A stretch of DNA of 33,742 nucleotides from Terrabacter sp. 28 (lineage in GTDB: Bacteria; Actinomycetota; Actinomycetes; Actinomycetales; Dermatophilaceae): the NCBI GenBank assembly GCA_000955875.1, contig JYOE01000019.1:1-33742 (forward strand), written 5' to 3'. The notes under the pieces are model-generated. The model had not been told where the DNA came from. It worked only from the letters and a program-made list of their open reading frames with translations, and did no database searches. This document shows, piece by piece, positions 23,315 to 31,124 of this stretch (position 1 is its first letter; each line of letters opens with the position of its first letter). The translations under genes and the position numbers were made by a program.

Positions 23315-25627
23315 GTGGCACGCTTGTCCCGCACGACCGTCAGGCGCGGGATCGCCTGCGCCGCTGCAGCGCTCGTCACCGCCGGAGTGGTGAGCGTGGC
23401 ACCCGCCAGCGGGTCGGTGGTGGCCGCGGAGGCCCGCGACACGGCATACGAGAACGCCGTCTCCGACTCGTTCTCCGACACGTTCGCCGACCCGTCGGTC
23501 ATCCGCGGGCGCGACGGCTGGTGGTACGCGTACGCCACGTCCGACCCGCTCAGGGCCGGCGACGCCCCCGGCGCCATGCACATGGCGCGCACGAAGGACT
23601 GGTCGAGCTGGGAGTACCTCGGCACTGTCTTCACCTCCGCCAACCGGCCAGCGTGGGCCACGGCGACCGCGGGCCTCTGGGCGCCCGACATCCGTTACGT
23701 CGCAGGGCGCTACGTCCTCTACTTCACCGTCACCGACACGACGCTGAACCCCGGCGACGACTCCGCGATCGGCGCCGCCACCGCTCCGACGCCGTCGGGG
23801 CCCTGGACCCCCGCCCCCGCGCCGGCCGTCCCACCACGGCCGGCGCCGGGTGGCGGGTTCCTCTGGACCTTCGACCCGGCCGGCTTCACCGACGTCGACG
23901 GCCAGCGCTACCTCTACTACGGCAGCTACTTCGGTGGCCTGTGGGCCACGAAGATGTCGGCCGACGGCCTGACCCCGGTCGGGCCGGCCACCCAGGTCGC
24001 CATCGACAACCGCTACGAGGGCTCGTTCGTCGTGCGCCACGGCGACTGGTACTACCTCATGGGCTCGGCCGCGAACTGCTGCGCGGGTCCGACGACCGGC
24101 TACTCCGTCTTCGCGGGCCGCGCCCGCTCGCCCCTCGGCCCCTTCGTCGACGCGGAAGGGACGTCGCTGCTCACGTCACGCGTCGGCGGCACGATCGTGC
24201 TGACCCAGAACGGCAACCGCTTCGTCGGCGCCGGCCACCACGCCGTCGTCACCGACTCCGAGGGCCGTGACTTCATCGCGTACCACGCCATCGACCGGAA
24301 CCGGCCCTGGTTGACCGCCCCGTTCGGCATCAACCGCCGGCCGATGCTGCTCGACCGACTCGACTGGGTCGACGGCTGGCCGCGCACCCGCGCCGGTGCC
24401 GGCCCGTCCGACACGCCCCAGCCGGCCCCGTCGCTCGACTCGGCGCTGGGGATCACGCCGACCGATCCGGCAGCGAGCGGCTTCAGCGGGCTCGCCGCGG
24501 GCCCGTCCGACCCGGTCGGTGGCGCCACGGCCGTCATCCGCGGCACGGCCTCCACCGTCGAGCCGGCCCCAGCGGGGTCACTGCACGTGCGGCTCGACCA
24601 CCAGGGCACCGCGCCGCTACGCGTCCTGCTCGGCCGCGACCCTGCGGTCAAGGTGACGCTCGACCCCGCCGGCCGCCGGCTCACGGCACAGGTCGACGAC
24701 GGGGGCGTGGTGCGCTCGTCGACGGCCGCGCTGCCCGCTGCCGCCCCAGGCGCATGGCGCACCCTCACCGTCGAGGCGACCGCCGAGGGCCTCACGGCCG
24801 AGGTCTCCGAGAGCGACCTCGCCGACGTGACGTCTCGCGTGCACGTCGACGGCGCGGTCGAGCCTCGCTCGGCGCCGGTTCGCCTGAGCAGCAGCGACGC
24901 CCGGGTCGACAACGTCGTCGTCAACGCGGCCGCCCGTGACGCAGCGGCCCTCGCTCCCGTGCCGCAGGCCGGGGCGCTCCTCACTGCCGAGGAGTTCGAC
25001 GACCCGACGCTCGCCGGCTTCACCTGGGTGCGCCGCAACCCGGCGGTGACCGTCTCGGACGGCAGCCTCAACTGGCCCGTCGAGGGCAAGGACCTCGTCG
25101 GCGGCGGCAACGACGCCGGGGTGCTGCTCCACGACACCCCCGGTGACGGCGACTGGATCGCCGAGGCGAAGACCCGCCTCGACGTCGGCACCGACACGGT
25201 GCGCAACTACCAGCAGGTCGGCATCGTGGCCTACGAGAACGACGACGACTTCGCCCGTCTCTCCAACGTCGCGATCTGGAACACGCGCCAGACCGAGTTC
25301 GGCCGTGAGACCGCCGCCGACCCGGCGAACCCCGACGCCCCCGACGGCCGCACGAGCTACGGCGGCGCCATCGTCGGCACCTCCGCCCCGACGCTGTGGC
25401 TGCGGCTCGCGCACCACCGCACGGCCACCGGCGAGCACCTCTACCGCGCCGGCACCAGCCGCGACGGCGTCACCTGGACGTGGGGCGCGACGTGGACCTT
25501 CCGCCCGGGCACGTCCCCGCGCATCGGTCTCGTCGCCCACGGAGGGGCCTCGTCGGCCGTCACCGCGCACGTCGACCACCTGCGCTTCTACGCGTCGACG
25601 TGGCCCACCGACCCCGGAGCAGGATGA
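23315..25627 (+). CDS. secreted GH43 arabinanase/arabinofuranosidase with C-terminal beta-sandwich
   Basis: Exported multidomain glycosidase, 770 residues. A Sec-type signal peptide spans about residues 1-38 (RRGIACAAAALVTAGVVSVAPASGSVVAAEA). The GH43 five-bladed propeller follows (about 50-370) with base Asp59 in FADPSVI, a second Asp187 in FDPAGF and acid Glu235 in YEGSFVV. A middle region with beta-sandwich character runs about 385-550, and a concanavalin-like domain about 560-765 (AEEFDDPTLAGFTWVRRNP, QVGIVAYENDDDFARL, HVDHLRFY), similar to those ending many GH43 enzymes. It probably cuts arabinan or arabinose side chains outside the cell; exact specificity is unknown. GTG 23315 follows GAGGAGG. 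It overlaps the next GH43 gene by four bases. Confidence 0.9.
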   Translation: MARLSRTTVRRGIACAAAALVTAGVVSVAPASGSVVAAEARDTAYENAVSDSFSDTFADPSVIRGRDGWWYAYATSDPLRAGDAPGAMHMARTKDWSSWEYLGTVFTSANRPAWATATAGLWAPDIRYVAGRYVLYFTVTDTTLNPGDDSAIGAATAPTPSGPWTPAPAPAVPPRPAPGGGFLWTFDPAGFTDVDGQRYLYYGSYFGGLWATKMSADGLTPVGPATQVAIDNRYEGSFVVRHGDWYYLMGSAANCCAGPTTGYSVFAGRARSPLGPFVDAEGTSLLTSRVGGTIVLTQNGNRFVGAGHHAVVTDSEGRDFIAYHAIDRNRPWLTAPFGINRRPMLLDRLDWVDGWPRTRAGAGPSDTPQPAPSLDSALGITPTDPAASGFSGLAAGPSDPVGGATAVIRGTASTVEPAPAGSLHVRLDHQGTAPLRVLLGRDPAVKVTLDPAGRRLTAQVDDGGVVRSSTAALPAAAPGAWRTLTVEATAEGLTAEVSESDLADVTSRVHVDGAVEPRSAPVRLSSSDARVDNVVVNAAARDAAALAPVPQAGALLTAEEFDDPTLAGFTWVRRNPAVTVSDGSLNWPVEGKDLVGGGNDAGVLLHDTPGDGDWIAEAKTRLDVGTDTVRNYQQVGIVAYENDDDFARLSNVAIWNTRQTEFGRETAADPANPDAPDGRTSYGGAIVGTSAPTLWLRLAHHRTATGEHLYRAGTSRDGVTWTWGATWTFRPGTSPRIGLVAHGGASSAVTAHVDHLRFYASTWPTDPGAG

Positions 25628-26649
25628 GCCGCGCCCAGACCCTGACCGCTGCCGCCCTCGCTGCCGCCCTCCTCGGCGGCTGCGGGGGCGGCACACCCCC
25701 GACCACCACCACCGGAGACACCGTGACCACACCTGCCAGCAGCGCCACGGGCACAGCGACGAATCCCGTCTGGCCGAGCAACTTCCCCGATCCGCAGATC
25801 CTCCCCGACGGCGACGCCTGGGTGGCCATCGCCACGAACGGCAACGGGATGAACGTCCAGACCCTCACCTCCGACGACCTCGTCACGTGGACCCAGGGCG
25901 CCGACGCCCTCCCGCAGCTGCCCGCCTGGACGACGAAGGGCAAGGTGTGGGCGCCCGAGGCGCACCGCTTCGGCGACCGCTGGGTCATGTACTACACGAC
26001 CATGGCGCCCGACCCCGCGATCCAGTGCGTCGGCGTCGCCGTCGCCGACGACCCCAAGGGTCCCTACCGCGACACCAGCCCCGGCCCTCTCGTCTGCGAG
26101 AAGGACCAGGGCGGGTCGATCGACGCGTCGCCCTTCGTCGCGAAGGACGGCACGGCATACCTCTACTGGAAGAACGACGGCAACGCCGTCGGCGTCGACA
26201 CGTGGATCTCGGTGCAGCGTCTCTCCGCCGACGGGCTGAAGCTCGAGGGCCAGCCGAAACGCCTGATCCGACAGGACCTTCCGTGGGAGGGCAACCTCGT
26301 CGAAGCGCCCTTCGTGTGGGAACGCGACGGCGTCTTCCACCTCTTCTACTCGGCCAACGACTACGGCAGCGACAAGTACGCCGTCGGGCACGCGACCGCG
26401 GCGTCGCCCACCGGGCCCTTCGCCAAGGACCCCGTGCCGGTGCTCACGAGCACCGACGTCGCCGCCGGGCCCGGTCACTGCGCCCTGCTCGAGAAGGACG
26501 GCCGGGTGCTGATGGTCTACCACGCCTGGGACCCCGCCGCGATCGGCTCGGACGTGCCCGGGCGCACCATGTGGCTGAGCGAGGTCACCTTCGACGGGCG
26601 CAAGGTCTCGGTGACGCCGCCGAGCGCCAGGCTGCCCGCCGCGCTCTGA
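25624..26649 (+). CDS. GH43 family lipoprotein (arabinan-active)
   Basis: A 341-residue GH43 glycosidase anchored to the membrane surface: the signal peptide ends in lipobox LLGGC (Cys20), followed by a Thr/Ser/Pro/Gly linker to about residue 48. The propeller domain shows base Asp56 in NFPDPQIL, Asp167 in SIDASPF and acid Glu227 in LVEAPFV, so all three catalytic carboxylates are present. It should act on arabinooligosaccharides next to the importer. ATG 25624 overlaps the preceding stop (ATGA). It is the last gene of the arabinan operon; hairpins follow at 26678-26751. Confidence 0.9.
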   Translation: MSRAQTLTAAALAAALLGGCGGGTPPTTTTGDTVTTPASSATGTATNPVWPSNFPDPQILPDGDAWVAIATNGNGMNVQTLTSDDLVTWTQGADALPQLPAWTTKGKVWAPEAHRFGDRWVMYYTTMAPDPAIQCVGVAVADDPKGPYRDTSPGPLVCEKDQGGSIDASPFVAKDGTAYLYWKNDGNAVGVDTWISVQRLSADGLKLEGQPKRLIRQDLPWEGNLVEAPFVWERDGVFHLFYSANDYGSDKYAVGHATAASPTGPFAKDPVPVLTSTDVAAGPGHCALLEKDGRVLMVYHAWDPAAIGSDVPGRTMWLSEVTFDGRKVSVTPPSARLPAAL

Positions 26650-26677
26650 CCGGTTTGCGCCGTTGCGGGTGTATCAA

Positions 26678-26751
26678 GCCCCGCGCCCACGTCTCTGTCT
26701 GACAGGGGATGGGTGCGGGGCCAGAGGGGAACTCGGGGGAGGCCCCGCACC
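26678..26751 (+). terminator. alternative mutually exclusive hairpins after the arabinan operon
   Basis: Stem A pairs GCCCCGCGCCCA (26678-26689) with TGGGTGCGGGGC (26710-26721), 12 bp with one G-T pair. Stem B pairs GGTGCGGGGCC (26712-26722) with GGCCCCGCACC (26741-26751), 11 bp perfect. They share the middle arm and cannot form together. They begin 29 bases after the last stop and probably end the operon. Confidence 0.65.
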
Positions 26752-26801
26752 AGCCCGAAACGCTTGGGCGGCTGGCCCGTTGAGGTACGTTAACCGCCAC
26801 C

Positions 26802-26844
26802 AGGGCCCGGATTCGCAGACCTGATCAGTCGCGAGCCGGGCCCT
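26802..26844 (-). terminator. possible terminator of the anti-sigma gene
   Basis: AGGGCCCGG (26802-26810) and CCGGGCCCT (26836-26844) form a perfect 9-bp stem with a 25-base loop. It lies 70 bases past the end of the minus-strand anti-sigma gene and between two convergent operons. No T run is seen. Confidence 0.45.
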
Positions 26845-26850
26845 CGAGCG

Positions 26851-26900
26851 TGCCGCCGGATGCCGCCGTATGCCGCCGTATGCCGTCGTATGCGTCCGTG
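26851..26900. repeat. 10-bp tandem repeat (TGCCGCCGTA) next to the anti-sigma stop
   Basis: Five consecutive decamers: TGCCGCCGGA, TGCCGCCGTA, TGCCGCCGTA, TGCCGTCGTA, TGCGTCCGTG, then further decayed units reaching the anti-sigma stop codon at 26914. The array generates two copies of the dispersed word GTATGCCG. No spacers are present, so it is not a CRISPR. Confidence 0.85.
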
Positions 26901-26913
26901 CCGCCGGGTGCCG

Positions 26914-27603
26914 TCAGGTGCGTGCCGACGCCACGACCTTGCCCATGCTGGTGCGCACCTCGACCGACTTGATCTCGTAGGTGGGCACCGACGTCGAGCC
27001 GGTGAGCTTCGTGTAGCCCGAGCCGCCCGCGCGCCACGAGGCGGCGGCGTACTCCTTGCCGTAGTTGTCGACGACCCACAGGGTCAGGGGACTGTCGGTG
27101 GGCAGGCCGGAGCACTCGAGGTCGAGCTGCGTGCCCCACCCGCGGGTCACGAGGGCGACGTCGACCGAGGCCGCACTTCCCGGTGCGGATGCCGTGACGT
27201 GGGTCGTCGGCGGTTCGGGGGTCGTGGCCCGCAGGATCGATGGGCCGAGCCAGGCGCCACCGGCGAAGAGGGCGACCGCGGCAGCCGCACCGAGCACCGA
27301 GGCGAGGGTGCGGCGCCGGCGCCGCCGCCGGCCGACCTCGGTGAGCAGGGTGGACACCCGCTCGTCGTCGGGCTCCTTCATGAGCGGGATCGGGGCACCG
27401 GGCGGGGGTGCGACGAGGTGCAGGCCACCCTCGGGCCCCGCGAGGTCGAGCAGTCGCGGCAGGCCGGAGACCTGGCCCAGCTCGGCCTGGCACTGGGTGC
27501 ACGTGCGCAGGTGCTCGCTGTAGGCGCGGTGGTCGTCGTCGGACAGGCCACCGAGCACGTACGCGCCGAGCAGCACGTGCAGGTCGTCTGGTCCGGTGGT
27601 CAT
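26914..27603 (-). CDS. anti-sigma factor (zinc-finger, single-pass membrane)
   Basis: A 229-residue anti-sigma factor of the RskA/zf-HC2 class. The N-terminal cytoplasmic anti-sigma domain has the HLRTCTQC motif (His, Cys, Cys zinc ligands) after LLGAYVLGGLSDDDHRAYSE. A stretch of seven Arg residues is followed by one membrane helix (TLASVLGAAAAVALFAGGAWLG) and an extracellular beta-rich domain ending VRTSMGKVVASART. It should hold the adjacent ECF sigma factor inactive at the membrane until an outside signal triggers release. ATG 27603 overlaps the sigma stop (ATGA). The stop codon lies at the edge of a 10-bp repeat array. Confidence 0.88.
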   Translation of the reverse strand: MTTGPDDLHVLLGAYVLGGLSDDDHRAYSEHLRTCTQCQAELGQVSGLPRLLDLAGPEGGLHLVAPPPGAPIPLMKEPDDERVSTLLTEVGRRRRRRRTLASVLGAAAAVALFAGGAWLGPSILRATTPEPPTTHVTASAPGSAASVDVALVTRGWGTQLDLECSGLPTDSPLTLWVVDNYGKEYAAASWRAGGSGYTKLTGSTSVPTYEIKSVEVRTSMGKVVASART

Positions 27604-28088
27604 CTCGTCACTCCCATCTCGTCGAGGATGACGCGCAGGTTGCGCACGGCGTAGTAGGCCCGGGACTTGACGGTGCCCTCCGGCACGCCGAGCCGGAGCG
27701 ACGCCTCGGCGACGGACAGTCGTTGGTAGTAGAGGCACCGTACGACGTCGCGGTGGTTGTCCTGGAGCCGGCCGAGGGCCTCCTCGACGAGCACCTGGTC
27801 GAGGGCCTGGTCGAGGGCCGAGTCGCGCTCGGCGATCTCGGTGAGGGTGGCTTCCTGCGGGCGGCGGCCCGCGGCGCGGTGCTGGTCGACGATGAGGTGC
27901 CGGGCCGTGGTGATGAGGTAGGCGCGGAGGTTGTCGGCCTGGGGGGCCTGCTTCCACACCCGCAGGATCACCTCCTGCACGATGTCCTCGACGCGGTTCG
28001 CGTCGTTCGTCGCCCGCCAGACGACGCGGCGCAGCATGGGGCCGTGCTCGCGGTAGATCTCCGCCACCGCCTCCTCGTCGAGCGGCAC
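27600..28088 (-). CDS. ECF RNA polymerase sigma factor
   Basis: A 162-residue group 4 sigma factor. Region 2 spans about residues 8-75 ([52 protein letters not shown]) and region 4 about 105-155 ([36 protein letters not shown]), which contains the -35 recognition helix. GTG 28088 has AGGAGGTG upstream at a good distance. It forms an operon with the membrane anti-sigma gene. Candidate promoters of one type point both back at this gene and forward at the divergent lipoprotein gene, which suggests autoregulation and a local target. Confidence 0.9.
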   Translation of the reverse strand: MPLDEEAVAEIYREHGPMLRRVVWRATNDANRVEDIVQEVILRVWKQAPQADNLRAYLITTARHLIVDQHRAAGRRPQEATLTEIAERDSALDQALDQVLVEEALGRLQDNHRDVVRCLYYQRLSVAEASLRLGVPEGTVKSRAYYAVRNLRVILDEMGVTR

Positions 28089-28144
28089 GTCACCCCACCT
28101 CCTCTCGCGGCGCCCACGGCGTCCTGTCGCCTGCCTCAGTCAAG

Positions 28145-28170
28145 GACGTCCGGACACCGTGAACCGTTCA
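28145..28170 (-). promoter_or_regulatory. candidate ECF promoter of the sigma/anti-sigma operon
   Basis: On the minus strand TGAACG (28170-28165), 16 bases, CGTC (28148-28145). The GAAC-type -35 and CGT -10 are usual for ECF sigma factors. Its predicted start is about 50 bases before the sigma start codon. Confidence 0.6.
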
Positions 28171-28171
28171 C
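28159..28171. promoter_or_regulatory. palindrome GTGAACCGTTCAC
   Basis: A perfect inverted repeat GTGAAC-C-GTTCAC in the divergent control region. A related site, GTGAACCGTCTCAC (28183-28196), lies 24 bases further right. It may reflect overlapping -35 boxes or a separate regulator; GTTCACC-like repeats also recall PhoP boxes. Confidence 0.6.
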
Positions 28172-28183
28172 GTGGCCTTCAGG

Positions 28184-28209
28184 TGAACCGTCTCACGAGA
28201 ACAGGCGTT
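28184..28209 (+). promoter_or_regulatory. candidate ECF promoter of the secreted lipoprotein gene
   Basis: TGAACC (28184-28189), 16 bases, CGTT (28206-28209), the same layout as the minus-strand promoter at 28145-28170. The predicted start near 28216 leaves a leader of about 40 bases to ATG 28256. Confidence 0.6.
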
Positions 28210-28255
28210 TTCGCGTTCGGACGTCACGTCCGGCGTCCCCCTCGAGGAGGTCAAC

Positions 28256-28795
28256 ATGATGCGAGCCCGATCCATCAGCACCGCGGCCCTCGCCGGCACG
28301 GTCCTTCTTCTCTCGGCGGCCTGCGGCTCGTCGACACCAGACACGTCGACCCCGGCCGCGTCCTCGCCGGCTGCGGCGTCGTCGTCCTCGTCCTCGGCGT
28401 CGTCGAGCGCTCCGGCTTCGATGGTGCACCCCGACGTGACGGAGCTCAAGACGGCCAGCTCGTCGCTCGGCACCATCGTCACCGACAGCGACGGCATGAC
28501 CCTCTACATGTTCGACAAGGACACGAAGGGCGCGACGAAGAGCGCCTGCGAGGGCAAGTGCCTGACCGCGTGGCCCCCGGCGATGATGGGTGCCTCGGAA
28601 CCGAAGCTCACCGGTGTCACGGGCAAGGTCGCCGCGATCGACACCCCCGACGGCAAGAAGCAGCTCACCCTCGACGGCTGGCCGCTCTACTACTGGTTCA
28701 AGGACGCCAAGGCGGGCGACGTCAGCGGTCAGGCGGTGCAGGGCGTCTGGTGGGTGCTCGACCCCGCCGGCACGCCGATCAAGACGAAGCCCTGA
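28256..28795 (+). CDS. secreted lipoprotein with repeat of unknown function (COG4315 type)
   Basis: A 179-residue lipoprotein. The lipobox is LLSAAC with Cys23, followed by a low-complexity Ser/Ala/Pro linker up to about residue 58. The mature domain contains two copies of the short lipoprotein repeat: [21 protein letters not shown] with [13 protein letters not shown], and [27 protein letters not shown] with [12 protein letters not shown]. Function is unknown in the family. ATG 28256 has GAGGAGG five bases upstream. It is divergent from the ECF sigma operon and preceded by a matching promoter, so it may be part of the response the sigma factor controls. Confidence 0.88.
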   Translation: MMRARSISTAALAGTVLLLSAACGSSTPDTSTPAASSPAAASSSSSSASSSAPASMVHPDVTELKTASSSLGTIVTDSDGMTLYMFDKDTKGATKSACEGKCLTAWPPAMMGASEPKLTGVTGKVAAIDTPDGKKQLTLDGWPLYYWFKDAKAGDVSGQAVQGVWWVLDPAGTPIKTKP

Positions 28796-28833
28796 GCAAC
28801 CCTGAACGACCTCGGGACGCCTACCGTTGGCGC

Positions 28834-29673
28834 ATGAGCGCCGACATGCCGGACCCGGCACAGCACCCGGTCACGGGTGGGCTCTTCCGCTCACCCGTGC
28901 CGCCGGGCACCGGTTGGCCCGGCGACCCGGCGACGGCGGACACGCCCGTCGCGACCACCGCGGTGCAGGTGCGGCGCCTCGCGAGCCAGGCGGACGGCAT
29001 ACGCGAGCTGGATGCGCGGGTCAGCGTGTGCCGCGCCTGCCCCCGCCTCGTCGCGTGGCGTGAGTCGGTCGCCGTGAGCGGCCGCCGGGCCGCGTTCGCC
29101 GAACAGCCGTACTGGGGACGCCCGGGCCCGTCGTTCGGCGACCCCGACGCGGAGGTGCTCGTCGTCGGGCTCGCTCCGGCGGCCAACGGCACCAACCGGA
29201 CCGGGCGGATGTTCACCGGCGACCGCTCGGGCGACTGGCTGTACGCCGCGCTCCACCGCGCCGGCTACGCGAGCCAGCCGACGTCGGTGTCGTCGGGCGA
29301 CGGGCTGACGCTGACCGGCCTGCGCATCGTGGCGACCGTGCGCTGCGCGCCGCCGGCCAACAAGCCGACGACCGAGGAGAAGGCGACGTGCGCGCCGTGG
29401 CTCGATCGCGACCTCGAGCTGTCGGAGCCGCGGCTGCGCTCGCTGCTCGCACTCGGCTCGATCGGGTGGGACGCGGCGCTCGGCGCGGCCCGGCGTCGCG
29501 GCTGGGCCGTGCCGGTGCCCAAGCCGCGGTTCGGTCACGGGGCGGAGGCGCTGCTCGTGACCGGGTCCGGTCGGCCGGTGCGGCTCGTCGGCAGCTACCA
29601 CGTGAGCCAGCAGAACACCTTCACCGGCAAGCTCACCGAGGCGATGCTCGACGAGGTCATCGGGCGTCTCTGA
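28834..29673 (+). CDS. uracil-DNA glycosylase, family 5 (UdgB type)
   Basis: Base-excision repair enzyme that removes uracil, and in this family also hypoxanthine or xanthine, from DNA; 279 residues. Motif A is [27 protein letters not shown], where Asn and Ala replace the catalytic Asp of other families, typical of family 5. Motif B is [14 protein letters not shown] near the C-terminus. Four Cys (VCRACPRL and [17 protein letters not shown]) are placed to bind a 4Fe-4S cluster. ATG 28834 ([16 protein letters not shown]) is the first start in a frame that fits the family; the longer upstream frame is a shadow of the lipoprotein gene. It has no signal peptide and is probably cytoplasmic. Confidence 0.92.
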   Translation: MSADMPDPAQHPVTGGLFRSPVPPGTGWPGDPATADTPVATTAVQVRRLASQADGIRELDARVSVCRACPRLVAWRESVAVSGRRAAFAEQPYWGRPGPSFGDPDAEVLVVGLAPAANGTNRTGRMFTGDRSGDWLYAALHRAGYASQPTSVSSGDGLTLTGLRIVATVRCAPPANKPTTEEKATCAPWLDRDLELSEPRLRSLLALGSIGWDAALGAARRRGWAVPVPKPRFGHGAEALLVTGSGRPVRLVGSYHVSQQNTFTGKLTEAMLDEVIGRL

Positions 29674-29698
29674 GGGGGCCGTGGCAGGATCGCCCGTC

Positions 29699-30139
29699 AT
29701 GACCGAGACCCAGCCCGACGCGTACTCCTCGGTCGTCGGCGAAGCCGACGCCGAGCTCGACCAGCGGCTCTCCGACGAGCTCGACGTCGTCAACGCCGCG
29801 GCGACCGTCGGCACCCCTGCTGCCCGAGAGCTCACCGTGCGCCTCACCGACAGCGACGGTCAGCTGGCCGCGGGCGTCAGCGGCTGGACGTGGGGCGTCG
29901 CGGCGGGCATCGGCATGACGTGGGTGCGGGCCGACACGCGTGGACAGGGCCTGGGGGAGCGGCTGCTCGCCGAGTTCGAGGCCGAGGCCAGGGCTCGTGG
30001 GTGCACGCACGTCTTCGTCACCTCGTTCACCTTCCAGGCGCCCGGCTTCTACGAGAAGCAGGGCTACCGAGAGATCTTCCGCTGGGAGGGCGTGCCCACC
30101 CCCGACGCCTCGGACGTGCACTTCCGCAAGGAGCTGTGA
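29699..30139 (+). CDS. GNAT family N-acetyltransferase
   Basis: A 146-residue acetyltransferase of the GNAT fold. The acetyl-CoA binding motif A is MTWVRADTRGQGLGERLLAEFEAEARARGC (RGQGLG loop), followed by VFVTSFTFQAPGFYEKQGYREIFRWEG, the motif B strand-helix with the usual Tyr. The substrate is not evident. ATG 29699 is preferred with AGGA upstream; an in-frame GTG at 29681 has GAGGGGG before it and is a credible alternative. It follows the glycosylase gene by 25 bases on the same strand. Confidence 0.85.
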   Translation: MTETQPDAYSSVVGEADAELDQRLSDELDVVNAAATVGTPAARELTVRLTDSDGQLAAGVSGWTWGVAAGIGMTWVRADTRGQGLGERLLAEFEAEARARGCTHVFVTSFTFQAPGFYEKQGYREIFRWEGVPTPDASDVHFRKEL

Positions 30140-30197
30140 GACGCGCTGAGTACGCGTGCCGTCGCCGGGCCCTGGTGACGCATCCGATCGTTGGGTC

Positions 30198-30479
30198 ATG
30201 AGCCGGCACACCTTCCGCCCGTATGCCGTCGCGCTGGGGCTGCTGTGGGGGTTGCCCCTGCTGCTCGTCGTCGTCCTCCACCTCACGCTCCCGACCCACG
30301 TCGCGGGCGGTGGCTGCGAGGGCATCGGCTTCGGGTGCTCGCTGGCGCCCGCCGACGCCGTGGTGCTGCTCGGGATGCTCGCTGCTCCGGTGCTCCTGCT
30401 CATCGGACTCGTCGTGTGCGTCGTCATCGCCGGTGTCGGCGCTCGCCGCGACCGGCGGGAGCGCGGGCCCGTCGGTTAG
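30198..30479 (+). CDS. small membrane protein, unknown function
   Basis: A 93-residue protein with two clear membrane segments: YAVALGLLWGLPLLLVVVLHLTL (about residues 9-31) and AVVLLGMLAAPVLLLIGLVVCVVIAGVG (about 54-81), with a short loop between them containing GGGCEGIGFGCSL (two Cys) and a basic C-terminal tail RRDRRERG. No domain is recognised. ATG 30198 is the likely start; the upstream in-frame extension to 30156 is polar and unlike a signal. The DUF1992 gene begins 10 bases after the stop. Confidence 0.65.
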   Translation: MSRHTFRPYAVALGLLWGLPLLLVVVLHLTLPTHVAGGGCEGIGFGCSLAPADAVVLLGMLAAPVLLLIGLVVCVVIAGVGARRDRRERGPVG

Positions 30480-30489
30480 CGTTGTGGGC

Positions 30490-30996
30490 ATGGCCGGCCA
30501 GCCGTACTGGGAGAGCCCCGTGGAGAAGCAGATCCGCGAGGCCCAGGAGCGTGGCGACTTCGACAACCTGCCGGGCGCGGGCAAGCCGCTCGACCTCAGC
30601 GACGCCGGCGACCCGGACTGGTGGCTCAAGCGGTTCGCCGAGCGCGAGAACCTCGACCTCCGTGCTGCGCTGCCCGGCCCCCTGGCGCTGCGCAAGGAGG
30701 CCGCGGGCTACCCCGAGTCGCTCGTCGACGTGCGCACCGAGGCTCAGGTTCGCGAGATCATCGAGGACTACAACAGGCGCGTCCTCGCCGACCGGCTCCG
30801 TCCGGCCGTGGGCAACCTGCCCCCGCTGCTGGCCAAGACGCTCGACGTCGACGAGATGGTCGAGCGCTGGCGGCCGCTGCGCGAGGAGCGCGAGGAGCAG
30901 CGGCGCCGGTCGCGCGAGGAGCGCCAGGCGGCCGCAGCCGCGGCGCGGCAGAACGGCCCGTCGTGGTGGACCCGGATCTTCGGGCGCTGTTCCTGA
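30490..30996 (+). CDS. DUF1992 (DnaJC28-like conserved domain) protein
   Basis: A 168-residue cytoplasmic protein with the conserved DUF1992 signature at the start: YWESPVEKQIREAQERGDFDNLPGAGKPLDL. The middle (EAQVREIIEDYNRRVLADRLRP) and a long basic/acidic helix (VERWRPLREEREEQRRRSREERQAAAAAARQ) suggest a coiled coil, and the end is WWTRIFGRCS. In eukaryotes the domain occurs in DnaJC28; the bacterial role is not known. ATG 30490 follows GTTGTGGGC, a weak ribosome site. It may be cotranscribed with the membrane protein upstream. Confidence 0.85.
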   Translation: MAGQPYWESPVEKQIREAQERGDFDNLPGAGKPLDLSDAGDPDWWLKRFAERENLDLRAALPGPLALRKEAAGYPESLVDVRTEAQVREIIEDYNRRVLADRLRPAVGNLPPLLAKTLDVDEMVERWRPLREEREEQRRRSREERQAAAAAARQNGPSWWTRIFGRCS

Positions 30997-31012
30997 GTGA
31001 AGTCTGGGAAAA

Positions 31013-31029
31013 CCATGCCGGTTGCATGG
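31013..31029. promoter_or_regulatory. inverted repeat CCATGC-N5-GCATGG upstream of the phosphatase
   Basis: A perfect 6-bp inverted repeat with a 5-base spacer, about 95 bases before the phosphatase start, in an unusually A-rich patch (GGGAAAACCATGCC). It may be an operator; no regulator gene is adjacent. Confidence 0.4.
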
Positions 31030-31124
31030 GAACGGGAACTCGAGCCTGCCCGAAACCCCTACGGGACCGGTGGTCGCACTACGGTCGAGCGGCCCACCCC
31101 GCACCGAACACCTTGAGGTGACCC

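Noticed and set aside
26678..26751. Riboswitch or T-box
   Set aside because: No downstream plus-strand gene exists to control, and no conserved aptamer or specifier features are seen; competing hairpins alone fit a terminator.
26851..26913. CRISPR array
   Set aside because: Repeats are 10 bases, contiguous and without spacers, and no cas gene is nearby.
28145..28209. PhoP box as the primary explanation
   Set aside because: Minus-strand GTTCACC-like units exist but only one matches well at the 11-base spacing, whereas two matched ECF-type promoters fit the gene context better. Kept as an alternative in the finding.
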